Shown here one piece after another: positions 1 to 10,200 of a stretch of 37,235 nucleotides of DNA. Below the pieces are notes generated by a model. The model saw only the letters and a list, made by a program, of their open reading frames with translations. It ran no database searches and was not told the origin of the DNA. Each line of letters begins with the position of its first letter. Within the stretch, counting starts at the first letter, position 1. Source of the stretch: Darksidea phi (Eukaryota > Ascomycota > Dothideomycetes > Pleosporales > Lentitheciaceae); the NCBI GenBank assembly GCA_030770425.1, contig JASJFT010000322.1:1-37235 (forward strand), written 5' to 3'. A program made the translations under genes and the position numbers.

Positions 1-34
<34 letters not shown>

Positions 35-68
35 ACCCCCCCCCCCCCCCCCCCCGCGCCCCGCCCCC
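1..68. repeat. C homopolymer tract at window start
   Basis: Almost pure C for about 68 bases, broken by one A at 35 and a few G residues near 56-63. No gene is visible. It could be a real low-complexity tract, or an assembly artefact at a contig end. It is not the usual fungal telomere repeat (CCCTAA)n. Confidence 0.85.
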
Positions 69-154
69 TAGAATCAGTGTATTGAGTATGGAGTAATCTG
101 TCTGTCTAGCTAGGGCTTGAACAGAGGCTCTTAAATACTAATTGCGCTAGGTTA

Positions 155-414
155 GGTGACTGGAATAATCCCTGTGAGTCACTGTATAGTCACTGTGGAT
201 CAGTATGTAGTCACTGTGAGCTGGGGTGTAGTCACTGTAAATCAGTGTGGATCAGTGTGTAGTTACTATGAGTTAGGGTGTAGTTACTGTAAATCAGTAT
301 AGGTCAGTGTGTAGTCACTGTGAGTTAGGGTATAGTCACTGTATATCAGTGTGGATCAGTATGTAGTCACTGTGAGTTGGGGTGTAGTCACTGTAAATTA
401 GTATGAATTATTGT
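155..414. repeat. 52-bp tandem minisatellite, four full units plus a degenerate one
   Basis: Four consecutive 52-bp units lie at 207-258, 259-310, 311-362 and 363-414, each starting GTAGTCACTGTGAG or a close variant; a decayed unit precedes them at about 155-206. Each unit itself holds two related half-units beginning GTAGTCACTGT. Differences among units are mostly C/T or G/A transitions. It has no coding content. Confidence 0.88.
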
Positions 415-639
415 GTGACCGGAGTAATCATGTGATATACAGCCCTCGGCCCCCTCCCCCAGGAGCTTGGGCTACTACCCGGCGTGACGTCACGTTGGCT
501 CCTGGGCTGGCTGTGTTTTTTCGTGATTCTAATCACCTTATTGTGTTTCAATGTTTCGATATCTCACGTAATAGGCAGCAACTACACGATAATGACAGCT
601 CCTAATTTACTAATAATATATGCAGATAGTTAAACGCGT
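415..639. other. intergenic, no gene seen
   Basis: No plausible gene. A CRE-like palindrome TGACGTCA lies near 485, flanked by a short imperfect inverted match (CTCC...GGAGC), of unknown meaning. Confidence 0.5.
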
Positions 640-1137
640 CGACAACGCCGAACCCCCTACCCCCTACGCCATCGTTCGTATCGTATCTACTATGGACACT
701 AGCTCTATCTTCTACGTTAGGTATTGGTTCCCTCGATAGTCTGCTAAGAAGGCCGATTCCTCCTTCCTTAATAGTCTTCCCTATACAAGCCTATCCTCCA
801 GCCTGCGTAGACGGAACAGCTACCTCTCGACGAAACGCCTATCCTCGTTATGTAGGGCCTCGGACAGGAATATATTGCAGGCAACTACTAATAGCTGTAC
901 GAGAATCCTGTCGCTGCTTATTCCCTCAAACATGTCCAACGTATAGTTGGTTTTGTACTAATAATTGTTGTAATTAAGGAGCCCTGTCGGCAGCACCTCC
1001 CGCCTGTAGCGCCGGGGACGCTCCGCCGCGATATTTGAAAGGTTTAGAGCGCTATACTCGAATAGCCTGTTCTACTCTGGTTCCTCCTACTGAAGGTCCT
1101 GCTGAAGGACTAGGCGAACGATCGTTGGCGAAGACAT
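640..1137 (-). pseudogene. relic reading frame with seven TAG stops, probably repeat-derived
   Basis: Reading leftward from an ATG at 1137, one frame stays protein-like for about 165 codons (it begins MSSPTIVRLVLQQDLQ) and is interrupted only by seven TAG codons; TAA and TGA are absent. The remaining residues are hydrophilic and arginine/leucine-rich, with segments such as RRFVER and RLRRLEDRLV. TAG arises from CAG (CpA to TpA) or TGG (TpG to TpA), the two changes expected from RIP. I do not recognise the protein. Its position among repeats suggests an open reading frame of a mobile element or a repeated gene family. The strictness of the TAG-only pattern makes chance unlikely, but the family remains unknown. 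Confidence 0.6.
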
Positions 1138-1399
1138 GTGGTTGGTGGTTATTGATGTGAGGAAGCTGGCTGAGGATAAGAGATGGATGTGAGTGGGATA
1201 CTGGTATCATCGCAGGCAATTTTTATACTGTGGGTGGTAGTGTTGGTGCGCTAACTCCTTATTACCGCTGTTGGTCTCCCAACGCTCTGTAGTTCGGCAT
1301 TACATGTTATTTCTCGTCCAGCGCCTTAATGTTCGAAACATTACCTCGTTATACTGTGTACAGCTCTACAGCTCTATTATCGTGTATAAGGTGTGGGTA

Positions 1400-1484
1400 T
1401 AGCACCTCTACTGTGTACAAACTCCTACTGTGTTTCGTGCGGACCTTCTAAAGAGACTCCTACTATGCAAATCCAAATCAAATG
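1400..1484 (+). repeat. dispersed repeat fragment, partner of 26790-26870
   Basis: This segment matches the reverse complement of about 26790-26870. The block around CTACTGTGTTTCGTGCGGACC reads CTACTATATTTTGTACGGACC in the other copy, so differences there are transitions only; the shared stretch AGAGACTCCTACT follows. The downstream copy is the more AT-rich one, as if RIP had acted on it. It may be the edge of an LTR or other element; no coding capacity is seen. Confidence 0.65.
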
Positions 1485-1938
1485 ATCAAGCCACAAGTCA
1501 CGATTGGATTCCGAGGCTCCACAAACACGAGGTTTGCAACGAGTGCATGCATGATTTCCTGTAAGTTATCGAACATTACATGCTTACTGCCCACCTATCG
1601 ACAAGAGAGCCACTTCTACGTTGTCGCGAAAGTTAAAAGAAATGAAGCAGAGATGCCACAGTGACGTACAATATTATCGAATTGCCCGCCCGTGGAGTGA
1701 CGCGACACGATGGCAAAAGACACGCGAGTGGCCCGCCCTTGGGTTAGAGAACGGGACCATGAGCCGCTGTCACTAGAATGGAATGGGAGAAGTGATAAGG
1801 AAGGTTTTGAATGCATTGTGCCCAAGAGCGGCGCCTAATTATAATGACATATGATAAGCAAAGACGAAAGACGCATAGCTTGTCGTTCTGCCTCTCAGCG
1901 TTTTGCTTTCGAACTCCTTCGACAATGCTACTATCCCA
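1485..1938. other. intergenic, nothing recognised
   Basis: Only short, unconvincing open frames are present. No RNA gene or repeat was recognised. Confidence 0.4.
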
Positions 1939-2343
1939 TCAACTCATCTTCCTGGGTTTTACCGATTCCCTTATACCTTTCGGGCCTTTCCTGCATGCAT
2001 TCGTCGCTGTTTGCCCACTTGTTGCATATGTCTCGTTGGAACCTGGAGCCAAGAACATACGTTCCAAGATCCCGTGTACCAAAAGTATACGCTCCTTCAC
2101 ACTCCCCTTCGATATAACCCGCATCAACACCATACCGAGCGCCTGGAGGAGGACCTCGCCATCGAAGATGAGAAGACCCAATATCCTAGCGCTATCCAGG
2201 TCCACCGCCCCCTTATCCCCCAACCCCAGTTCTCGCAGCTTCTTCTTTAAACGTCCCTTCGCTTTCTTAGGAACATCTTCAACGTCGACGACCGTGGTTT
2301 GGTAGGTAGCGTTCGGCTTGTCGCGGGAGATTGGTCGACTCAT
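1939..2343 (-). CDS. possible small hypothetical protein (134 aa)
   Basis: A single frame opens with a true ATG at 2343 and encodes a basic, mostly hydrophilic protein. A lysine-rich segment near residues 26-37 (KKAKGRLKKKLREL) is followed by a leucine/isoleucine-rich part near residues 53-75 and an unstructured tail. The composition looks more protein-like than the overlapping 164-codon plus-strand frame, which starts from an upstream ATG and is rich in S, F and P. No domain is recognised and the ends could change if introns exist. It could be spurious. Confidence 0.35.
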   Translation of the reverse strand: MSRPISRDKPNATYQTTVVDVEDVPKKAKGRLKKKLRELGLGDKGAVDLDSARILGLLIFDGEVLLQALGMVLMRVISKGSVKERILLVHGILERMFLAPGSNETYATSGQTATNACRKGPKGIRESVKPRKMS

Positions 2344-3834
2344 CGTGCTTCGTATGGTGTGCGGTATTCGATTGTGTATGGACTTCTGGACGCTTCAGCA
2401 GACGGACGGCCTTTTATACCTTCGTGTGTGGCCATTCAGTATGAGCGCTGCTCCCTTCGTTCGCATCCCTTGGTTCGCGTCCCTTGGTTCCAGCAGTTCC
2501 CCTCTCCTGCACCCCACCCCCTTCCTCTGGGTCGCGTGTTGAGGCTCGTGTCGGATGAAGCCAGTATTAGCTACCCACTGTTCCACGGGCCGACGTCAAG
2601 CGTTCCACTCTTTTCATGTGCAGTTGAAATTTCAGTACTGGTCTTCAGATGTATACAGTTTATCATTGAGTAGAAAAACTCCCCTACAATAGCATAGTTG
2701 CGCAATGCAGCTTTTCCTCAGGAAAGAAAAAAAACCCCCCCGCATCAGCTTAAGCTTTTCGTCATCCAAGACAGATAGACTCACGCTGCCGACGCAAGCC
2801 TATTATCGCCCGATTTTGTTTCCGGGGGTGGGTTCTTGAACGCTCGGATGGCCATTTGATATATGCCTAATTTACGCAGCGTCCATCTGCTCTGGGGTGC
2901 TCCTTCCTTCGATATACGATCCTTGGGAGAACTGCTTCGAGCTTTTTGCGCAATTTTGAATGGGAACGCTAATCTTTTGGATGCAGGGGTCCGCTTAGGC
3001 GTCGCGGCATCTTCGATCCGTTCTAACTCTTCCTAATTCCACGTTAGCTATAGGTATGACCAATCCTTCCCGACAAGTCGGCTAAATGACCTACTTCACT
3101 AAGTCCACATGGCGTAAAGATGATGAAAAACTCCCGTTGCGACTATAGAACAGTTATGAGGGGGTTACGAATACATCTTCGCTCGACGTACGGTTAAGCC
3201 GTATTTTCCCTTGTAATGACTATCGAGATACTCTATTAGAGCCCGGGGATCCAGGTATTGACTTTTTAAAATCTGTTCTTTCCACTCTTTCGGGACAGAA
3301 CTCTCCATGACGACGCAAGAGTCTGCGAGCGAGGTCCTGCGCTTAAGGTACGTGGTTAAACAAATATGAACGGATGATGGATGCTAACTGTAAAGAAGAA
3401 AGTGGGTAAGGTTCGGACTTCAGAATGTGAGTAAAACTGCGTTGCGTGGCTAAGGAGCAGTAAGTCAGAAGCAGAGCGCCAGACGCGAGGGTGCCTCAGC
3501 GCACGACTTACGTGTTCAATTTACCAAAGAGAAACACAAGGCTAGTGTATCGGTAACCGAAGGCCGTCAGCTGGCCAACTCTATCACAATGTCCCACCAT
3601 CCAGGCGCGTGTGTGAGTGAGTGAGATTGATTTACGTCCTATAGAGGGCTTTGCCTAATCTACATGAGCCTCCCTTAGGGCATAAAGGGACGCGCCTAAG
3701 TGCTGCCTGAAGGGCGCAAAAGGCGGATCGTGATTGTAAGATGCCGCTGGGCAGCAGTTCGATCCCTAGTATCCCTCCGTGTAGATACTAAAGGTAATAT
3801 TGTCAATGCTAACGTATAGTGAAAGTGAAAATAG
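2344..3834. other. 1.5-kb region without recognisable genes
   Basis: No long frame or conserved domain is visible on either strand. An A8C8-like run sits near 2728-2743. A short segment near 3755-3768 resembles a tRNA B box (CAGTTCGATCCC), but no cloverleaf could be folded around it. Confidence 0.4.
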
Positions 3835-4410
3835 TTCTAGGCTGTTCTTGTAGCCTCTATTTGTTGCCCCCCGTTTGGGGGCGTCTCTCGTTTCTTTCTT
3901 TTCTTTCTTTTGTTTGTTTTCCCTCTTGTGATGTATCTTGTGTTTTTGTACAGTAACGAATTAAATAAAAAGGTGATGTAATAAAATGTGAAAGTGTGAC
4001 GTAATGTCGTGATGTAGAAAAGAATGGAGGCTCTTAGGCCGAACGACAGGCCCCTGGCGGCCAGGGTCGCAGCTGGCCTCCCTATGCCAGCGGGATAAAG
4101 GGGTTTGCCGAGAGGGATGTAGGGGGAAGTAGCGACTCCCCAAGGCCTTGCTGCGAAGCCGCCCCTATCAAGGGTCGGTGGGGATAGCTGGGCCCAACAT
4201 CGTCGTGTGTAAGTGCCAGCAAGGTGGCGAAGCTCTTCGGGGAGCCCAATAGCTCCTTTAGGTACTGTATTCCCTCGCGGGAATCGCTTGGTGGGTACTG
4301 TGGCCTTTCTGGCCATAGGCGGAAGTGCCTGCGGGTCTTCTTGCAGTGGACGATGTGCTCAGGCGTTTTGCGCTTGCCGCACGAGCATGCTAGCCCAGGC
4401 GCGTGTGTGT
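3835..4410 (-). mobile_element. 5'-truncated non-LTR retrotransposon (LINE, Tad-like) 3' end
   Basis: The minus strand carries the last part of a reverse-transcriptase ORF followed by a 3' untranslated region. The coding end (4404 to the TAG at 4082-4084) contains CSCGKRKTPEHIVHC, the C-x-C...H-x3-C knuckle found at the C-terminus of fungal LINE ORF2 proteins, followed by a LKELLGSPKSFATLLAL-like tail. The 3' UTR ends with a purine-rich tract (about 3890-3915), a GC hairpin (CCCCCCGTTTGGGGG near 3868) and GGCTAC...AGCC near 3840. Everything upstream of the knuckle, including the polymerase, is missing, as expected from incomplete reverse transcription. Confidence 0.75.
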
Positions 4411-4857
4411 GCGGCTCTAGAGCGTCATGTAACCATTGATGACTTTGGCTGGCTCTCTTTTGTCAACAACCACTGCATGCACAGCCTTGAATGATTCCAG
4501 ATTGGATAATGGCGCCACACGAAAACTTGGTGCCGCATTTGTAACGTTGCGGTGTTGGAGCCGGCTGAACACACTACTTCTCGACCAATCGATTCAATGT
4601 TCGCCCTACGAACACAATAACAACTGATAACGCCGACGGCTGTGATTGTGTTGTATCTAACGCTAGCAGTACGAACTTTGCTCGAGCAGGCAGTGAATAG
4701 TTTCACAGCATACTCAACATGCACACTGTGTTGGAGGGAGCCCGTAGCTGCATCCTCACTCTTACTGTAACACAGAAAATGTCTACTTATAGCTAGGGCG
4801 AAACTGGTGGGCAGATGTCTCAGATTGTTCCGGCAACATCTCAGGTCCTCTACAACC

Positions 4858-7145
4858 ATGGATTGGCCATCGCACCTTGATCCTTTTCTGGAGCCCAATT
4901 CCAAAAACTCGTTCAGATGCATAGGAGCCGCGGAAGACAAAAATTGTACAGTCCTTCAGATATTCAATACGAAGAAGGTAGGTTCTATTTACGAAATTGC
5001 CGACTGGTAACTACTGTAAATCGTTTTGTTGACAAAGAGCAGTCAGGAGAACTTCATGTACACGAGCGCGTATTGTTGAAGGACTCGGATTGGGATGATT
5101 GGTTTACGGTAAGTGTTCTGGATTTGGTGCTTTACGGGCTATTAAAAGACCTATTCATAGCGCAAGCTTGGACGTTAATCCGTTTTGAATAGGACTTCGA
5201 CCTCTTTTCCGACACCGATGAAGAAGATGCATATGTTTCATCATCTAGCCTACAAAAAGATGGCGTCTGCATCCTGTACGTACCACTTATTCTATTGTGT
5301 CGTTTTATAATCTGTTCCACAGACACCGTAATTGTATTAACAGATGATGCAGTTTCGTTCCCCGTGCACCTAAACTCCGTGGAGAAATTGAGACCGCTCT
5401 TGCCGACCTCCCCCTCGAGACCGCAACATGGGAAAAGGTCTCTAGAGCCTTTTGCCTCCTTCCCGGCCATATCGAAAAAGCCATACTACGAAAGTCAACA
5501 TCGATCACTTCAATTTCTCGCAGCATACCCTATGACGATGGCGTCAAAGAAATTCTATGGATGCACATAGCGAGGACATCTGATGAAGGCCCAGATACAT
5601 TCGCTCTCGCCTCCACGTACCTTGAACGTGTAAACCTCACACTTGCAATGTTCATTGGTTGTTCAAGCCAGCAGGTTAAGCGGGTCCAGGATCTGCTAGA
5701 GCACTCGGAAGATGCGATCACGCATCCATTATTAATGCTCGGCATATGTGCTGAAATGCAGCTTGATCGATGCACGACACTAGTTCAAGGAAGGGAAAGG
5801 GATTGCCTGAAGACTACAAGGAGCCTAAGGCGCCTGGGTGATGTCTCCAACGGGGAGATAACCTGGGAACTCATTGATGAGGTTCGGGATAAGCGAGACA
5901 AGAGTAAACGAGCCGAAGAGGAAGTGAATGTTACGAAACGGCAGCTTCGCAAAGCCCTCCCTCCAGCCTTTAGCTCGAAACTCAATCAAGTCGATGTTCC
6001 TGATACTAACGAAAGCAGCAGCAACAGCAACAGCAACAGAAATATCAACGGCAACGGCAACAGCTCCAAGAAAAATGGCACAACTGCTGGCATACTCAGC
6101 TCCACGACTTCATCGTTTAGCAGCCAGTACGAGCCAGACAGAGACGACGAAATTACAAACATGTTCAAAGAGCGGTTTGCTGACATTTTCGCCGAATTTG
6201 AGGGGCTCGTGGCAAAATGTCGCATCAGCGTGGAAGAAATGTCCTTCACCGCTGATCTTGTGAGTCGATACGGAATGCAAGCTGTGAATTCTGCTAACAA
6301 TATATAGATCAGGAGCGAACTGACTCGGCGGGAATCCCAGACCAACATAAAAGTGGCAAAAACGAGTGCCCAACAGGCCAAGATGAGCACCGTCATCGCT
6401 TTCATGGCAATGTTGTATCTTCCCATGACAACGACAGCGGTGAGAGCTTTACCTCAAAACCCCATCATGAGCCCGGTCTGATCCCTAGCCCTAGACTATC
6501 TTTGCCATGCCCATCTTCCAGTTCCCCAATAAGTGGCGAGATGCGCGATTTAACGTCGTCCACAAAGGGAACGCATCTGATCCCGGCTCCGCTGCACGTC
6601 ACGGCAACGATACCGACCTTCCCGTCCTATCGGGCTACTTTTGGATCTATCTCGCCATCTCCCTGTTCCTCACGCTGGCAACGATTGGGGCATGGTGGCT
6701 GTTCACTGGCGAGAAAGGCATCCACTGGGTTCCGGTTCCGGCGTTTAACATTCTCAAGGAATTCACGACGTGAGCGCCCCCGTAATTGAAATTCAATAGA
6801 CCTTTTCCTAACCACAGCGCGATTGCTGCACACAGTTTCATTCTCGCCAAGTTACTCTCGCTCAACGCATCGAAGTCCCCGCCACATCCACCCCCACCGG
6901 CGCCAGACCGAGCGCCTCCTTCCGCAGCACCCGCTGGCCGGACTGCAGTCCCAGCCTATACCGGCACAGGTCGGACAAAGGAGGAAAACAATGGGGGCAG
7001 CACGGAGAGCTCGCGGGGAGACAAGTCGTCGGCAAGTATGGATAAAGACGTAGTAGAGATAGAGGAGCGACAAGACACGGGCGTCTATTCAGCCGTGCTG
7101 CCGAAGAGAAAGTGTCGTTCCAGTTCACCTGGCGGAATAGTATAA
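4858..7145 (+). CDS. CorA-like membrane protein, seven exons
   Basis: Proposed exons: 4858-4977, 5040-5108, 5193-5275, 5353-6259, 6308-6439, 6495-6769 and 6818-7145, about 637 aa, all phases closing. Several introns show strong signals, for example GTAAGT at 5109 and CTAACCACAG before 6818. The protein has a long cytosolic region with a Ser/Asn-rich low-complexity stretch (AGC/AAC repeats near 6015-6070), then two membrane segments typical of fungal CorA-like proteins: TM1 ending YLPMTTTATIFAM (about residues 418-442) and TM2 GYFWIYLAISLFLTLATIGAWWLF (about 484-507). The magnesium-channel GMN motif is absent, so metal transport should not be assumed. The last exon adds a Pro-rich, charged tail; without the final intron the protein would stop at 6771-6773. 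The exon 1/2 junction is the least certain. Confidence 0.82.
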
Positions 7146-7329
7146 ATATGTTTCGGTATTTCTTTTCACTCACAACCTCACCACCTCTCCCTGTTTCTAG
7201 CAATTCGTGCATCGGGTATGACATCTGGCGTGTATCTCTGAAAAGCATAGTTAGGCTATCATGCAAACGGCTCAAGCAGCTCCTTAAATACAATCCAAAG
7301 AGTTTCCGGCGAGCCTCATTTTCTTAGCT

Positions 7330-7870
7330 CTGTTTTCGTGTTCAAAGTACGGCGGTGCATGCTCCGCAAGGTTTGGGTATCTCGTAATGATTTGATGTAT
7401 AAGCCCTCAAAGTATGGCGACACCAGTATTGCCCTTGTCGTCTTGATGGCTGCAGAAATAGCATGCAAAGTGCGCGCCGTCTGTCTTTGGTAGATTGATT
7501 GCCAGATCTTCTGTGACGCAGATTGATAGCATAGTCTCCCCTTTACCGAGACCCCCAGATATCCAAAGGATAGATATGTTGCCATGTCGCCAAGACAGAC
7601 AGGTTGCATCTTGCATAATCCTTTCGCAAGTACTGGCTGGTCTGGACCTTTCTGTGATTATGAGGCATTCTCGCTCCTCCCTCGGACCGGTTTGGAAGAA
7701 GGCATTTCGACAAGCATCGGCGGCGGCTCGTTCGACATTTTCTGTCGCATCTAGTTGTGAGCAGTTGTCAGAAAACCTGAGTAACATAAAGAACTCCGAA
7801 GCGTACCTCTGAGATCATGCTTTTGACCGGCGTTTACGAGTCCATGGAATTCGCCCGCTAACGTCGCCCG
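7330..7870 (-). pseudogene. NACHT-type NTPase fragment, disabled
   Basis: The frame 7787 to 7407 contains WISGGLGKGETML, matching the P-loop of fungal NACHT/NLR proteins but with Glu where the catalytic Lys-adjacent position is normally Lys (GKGKT), at 7533-7556. A segment resembling the usual YFCSHQDDKGNTGVAIL follows, then a TGA at 7407-7409 where relatives carry Arg (ILRGLIHQII continues in frame after it). A probable small intron (GTACGC to TTACTCAG) joins this to LVNAGQKHDLR at about 7812-7845. Further upstream, to about 8170, the same strand keeps protein-like but stop-broken sequence. Intact relatives act as STAND switches in heterokaryon incompatibility and non-self recognition; this copy lacks most of its NACHT and any repeat domain. 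Confidence 0.72.
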
Positions 7871-8441
7871 CTGTGTGTAATCGCTCTATATATTATGGCG
7901 AGGCTGCAGGTTCGCGGGCATTTGCAAACGCGCGAGCCGTTGCACGATCGCGCATCGACGGTTGAACAAAGAAGGTCGCACAGTATCGGCGCCATGCGCA
8001 TGGATGTTGTGCTGGGGCGCGAATTTAAAACCTCATGGGGCGGAAACAATGCTGTCCCTCACGTCCCTCATCAGCTGAATCCTGCGCCACATTGCGGGGT
8101 CGTCAGGCTGACTGCCTCACAGATTGTTGAGCATCGAGACAACAATTTTCGCCAATGCGCGCACGACGAGATGCCTTTAGAATGGTAAAGGGCCGCCTTT
8201 TTCGGCGACTTGATAGTTCGTGAATTCCAGTTGGGCGATACCACTCGTATGCAGAGAATTGTGAATGCCTATAGGCGCCTTTAAACGGTTTCAGGCTACC
8301 GTATCAGCCTTACACTCCCTCAGAGGCTGGCTTCTCATCCTTCCCATCGTCCCTTGGGGTTGTCAATACCTAGATCACTTCAGCCCATTTGCTCGCTCAC
8401 CTCTTATTACATGTCCGCTTTTGCTTTCTACACCCCGAAAA

Positions 8442-9389
8442 ATGTCCGACCCAGCTTCCACGGATCCCCTCAGTACCACTGTCAACGCTCTTGGTATTAC
8501 CGGAGTCGCATCAACCGGCTTTAGGCAACTGCGCAATATCATCCAAGGATTTACGGAAGCTCATGAGGAAGTGCGAGACATCTCGTCTAACCTTGACGAT
8601 ATACCGCGTGCGCTAGCTGCGCTCCAAGAACTCACCATGGCGGACGAACGCACATCAATCGCGGTTAAAGATGACTTGAAGAAGGCCGGCGTCGCAAAAG
8701 CTGTTAACAAGTGCGGGGCCGAGTGCGCCAAATTCGCTAAGGACCTGGAACGGTGGACGAGACAGTCTAGTTCCCCAAAGCTATCGTTCGGAGATCATTT
8801 TATCGTGGGTGTATGGCACCAAGAGAAGATCCGCACCCTGAACACACGTTTAGAGGTTTGCACGGCCACCGTGCATCATGCCGTCGCTCGGACTCAGCTG
8901 TAGGTGATTCCTTATCATAGGCACTGGGCATCGCAGGCTAATGTTCTAGGTAGAATGGTCCAGATACGCTCCGAGAAGATGTCCGAGGCCGGTCGTGAGA
9001 GCTTGAAGACGCAATTATCAATGCTTGAGACAGAGATCCAAGGTCATAACAAACGCATCAAATCACAGAAAGATGAAGCTGAGCAGCGCCTCCAATGGCT
9101 TGAAGAGCAATATAACGGGACAAGTGAAGATGACGTTGCCATTGATGAAACTCGGAAGCAATTGGAGTTACTCGAAGAGGACGAAGAATCTTCCAACGCT
9201 GTCTTGTCTCAAGCAAAGGTTACACGTAGCCAAGTCATACGTAAGATTCTGACCACGGGCAGCTCCAAAGCTGTCATCGGGATGACTGAAAGCGCTGTTG
9301 GAAAGATAGATCAGCACATTGAAGATGCAACAACACAGGACGGTTCTACTACGTACTTGGGAATCTTTAGAAATGACCTGAGCGTATGA
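8442..9389 (+). pseudogene. fungal STAND N-terminal-domain protein (PigL_N-like), frame does not close
   Basis: Starts at ATG 8442 (MSDPASTDPLSTTVNALGIT) and matches the fungal N-terminal domain seen on STAND/NACHT proteins and standing alone (azaphilone cluster protein L N-terminal type): GFRQLRNIIQGFTEAHEEVRDISSNLDDI, then NKCGAECAKFAKDLERWT and the GVWHQEKIRTLNTRLEVC segment. The second half (8950-9389) has the family's coiled coil (LETEIQGHNKRIKSQKDEAEQ) and a GMTESAVGKIDQHIEDATTQ-type tail. Between them lies an apparent intron 8900-8949 (GTAGGT...CTAATGTTCTAG), but splicing leaves the halves one base out of phase, and without splicing TAG 8901-8903 stops the frame. Either a one-base lesion or an unusual splice is implied. 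The N-terminal half could still be made as a 153-aa protein. Confidence 0.7.
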
Positions 9390-9595
9390 TTTCTTTGCGA
9401 GAAGGGGGATATGTATTTATAAATTTGCGTCTCAGGAATTTATGTACTAGATTTGCGAGGGTAGAGAGATCAAATCTTAGTGAGATCGGAATAAAGTTAC
9501 GGAGGCTAATATAGGGCATACTATATGTGAACCTTGGGCGAGCAGAATCCTTACTAGCGTTTGGTGTTACCGGCCAGACTGTACCATACACGACC
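9390..9595. other. intergenic between the STAND N-domain gene and the MITE
   Basis: No convincing gene; AT-rich 3' flank of the preceding gene. Confidence 0.4.
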
Positions 9596-9840
9596 TACAA
9601 GGGGGAATCATGAACGGGCGAGCCCGAGGGTTTGCCCGAGCGCCACCGAGTCGTCACGCTATGCCGTTTTCTGTGTATATTACATACAAAATAACATTCT
9701 ATTAGTCCCCTAGTAGTACTTCAGGGCCTATTTCAAGCGCTCTTCTATCTACTTATTAAGGTATTTGATTCTCGCAGCTTCCATGCACGGGCCTTTTGCC
9801 ACAGAACAGCGGGCTCGCCCGTTTATGGTACCCCCTTGTA
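9596..9840. mobile_element. 245-bp MITE with TA target duplication
   Basis: The left end TACAAGGGGGAATCATGAAC continues into GGGCGAGCCCG. The right end, read on the other strand, is TACAAGGGGGTACCATAAAC followed by GGGCGAGCCCG. This gives about 31-bp terminal inverted repeats with three mismatches, bounded by TA at 9596-9597 and 9839-9840. The interior has no coding capacity. The TA duplication points to mobilisation by a Tc1/mariner or pogo/Fot transposase, but its termini do not match the Fot1 element at 10120, so a different parent is expected. Confidence 0.85.
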
Positions 9841-10119
9841 CCATCGACACCTACACGTGCGAAGATTTCATCTCGGTAAGAGGAGTGACAGGGGTATATG
9901 TCTATACCAGATTTGGTTAGACTTATAAAAAGTCTTAGCGCTTTTATCAGTATATAATATAGCTACTTACCCTTACTAGAATACCAATTACTTTGTCCAC
10001 GTTTGTAGGCCCTCGCGGGTCATATATTACACTCAGCAGCTCCACTATTCGAGAATAATCAGGGTATATGACCCACGTAAAAGAAGAGGCAAATAGGTAC
10101 GATGTTTTGTTGAGTGATA

Positions 10120-10179
10120 ACGTGTTTTATAAGCGAGCTGCGAATACAAGCGAGCTGCGAACCCCACCAACTTTTCGCG
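10120..10179 (+). repeat. left 60-bp TIR of the Fot1-like element
   Basis: Exact reverse complement of 11913-11972. It holds two copies of AAGCGAGCTGCGAA at 10130-10143 and 10147-10160. Confidence 0.95.
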
Positions 10180-10200
10180 ACGCGTTACCTATCAACTCTC

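Noticed and set aside
155..414. CRISPR-like array
   Set aside because: Units are directly tandem with no spacers, and the context is eukaryotic; it is a minisatellite.
640..1137. TAG codon reassignment
   Set aside because: Intact neighbouring genes end in ordinary stops including TAG, and RIP explains the TAG bias.
1811..2305. 164-codon plus-strand frame
   Set aside because: Antisense to a better minus-strand frame; its S/F/P-rich composition looks like an antisense shadow.
3640..3790. possible tRNA or SINE head with a B-box-like CAGTTCGATCCC
   Set aside because: No matching A box at the right distance and no cloverleaf; too weak to call.
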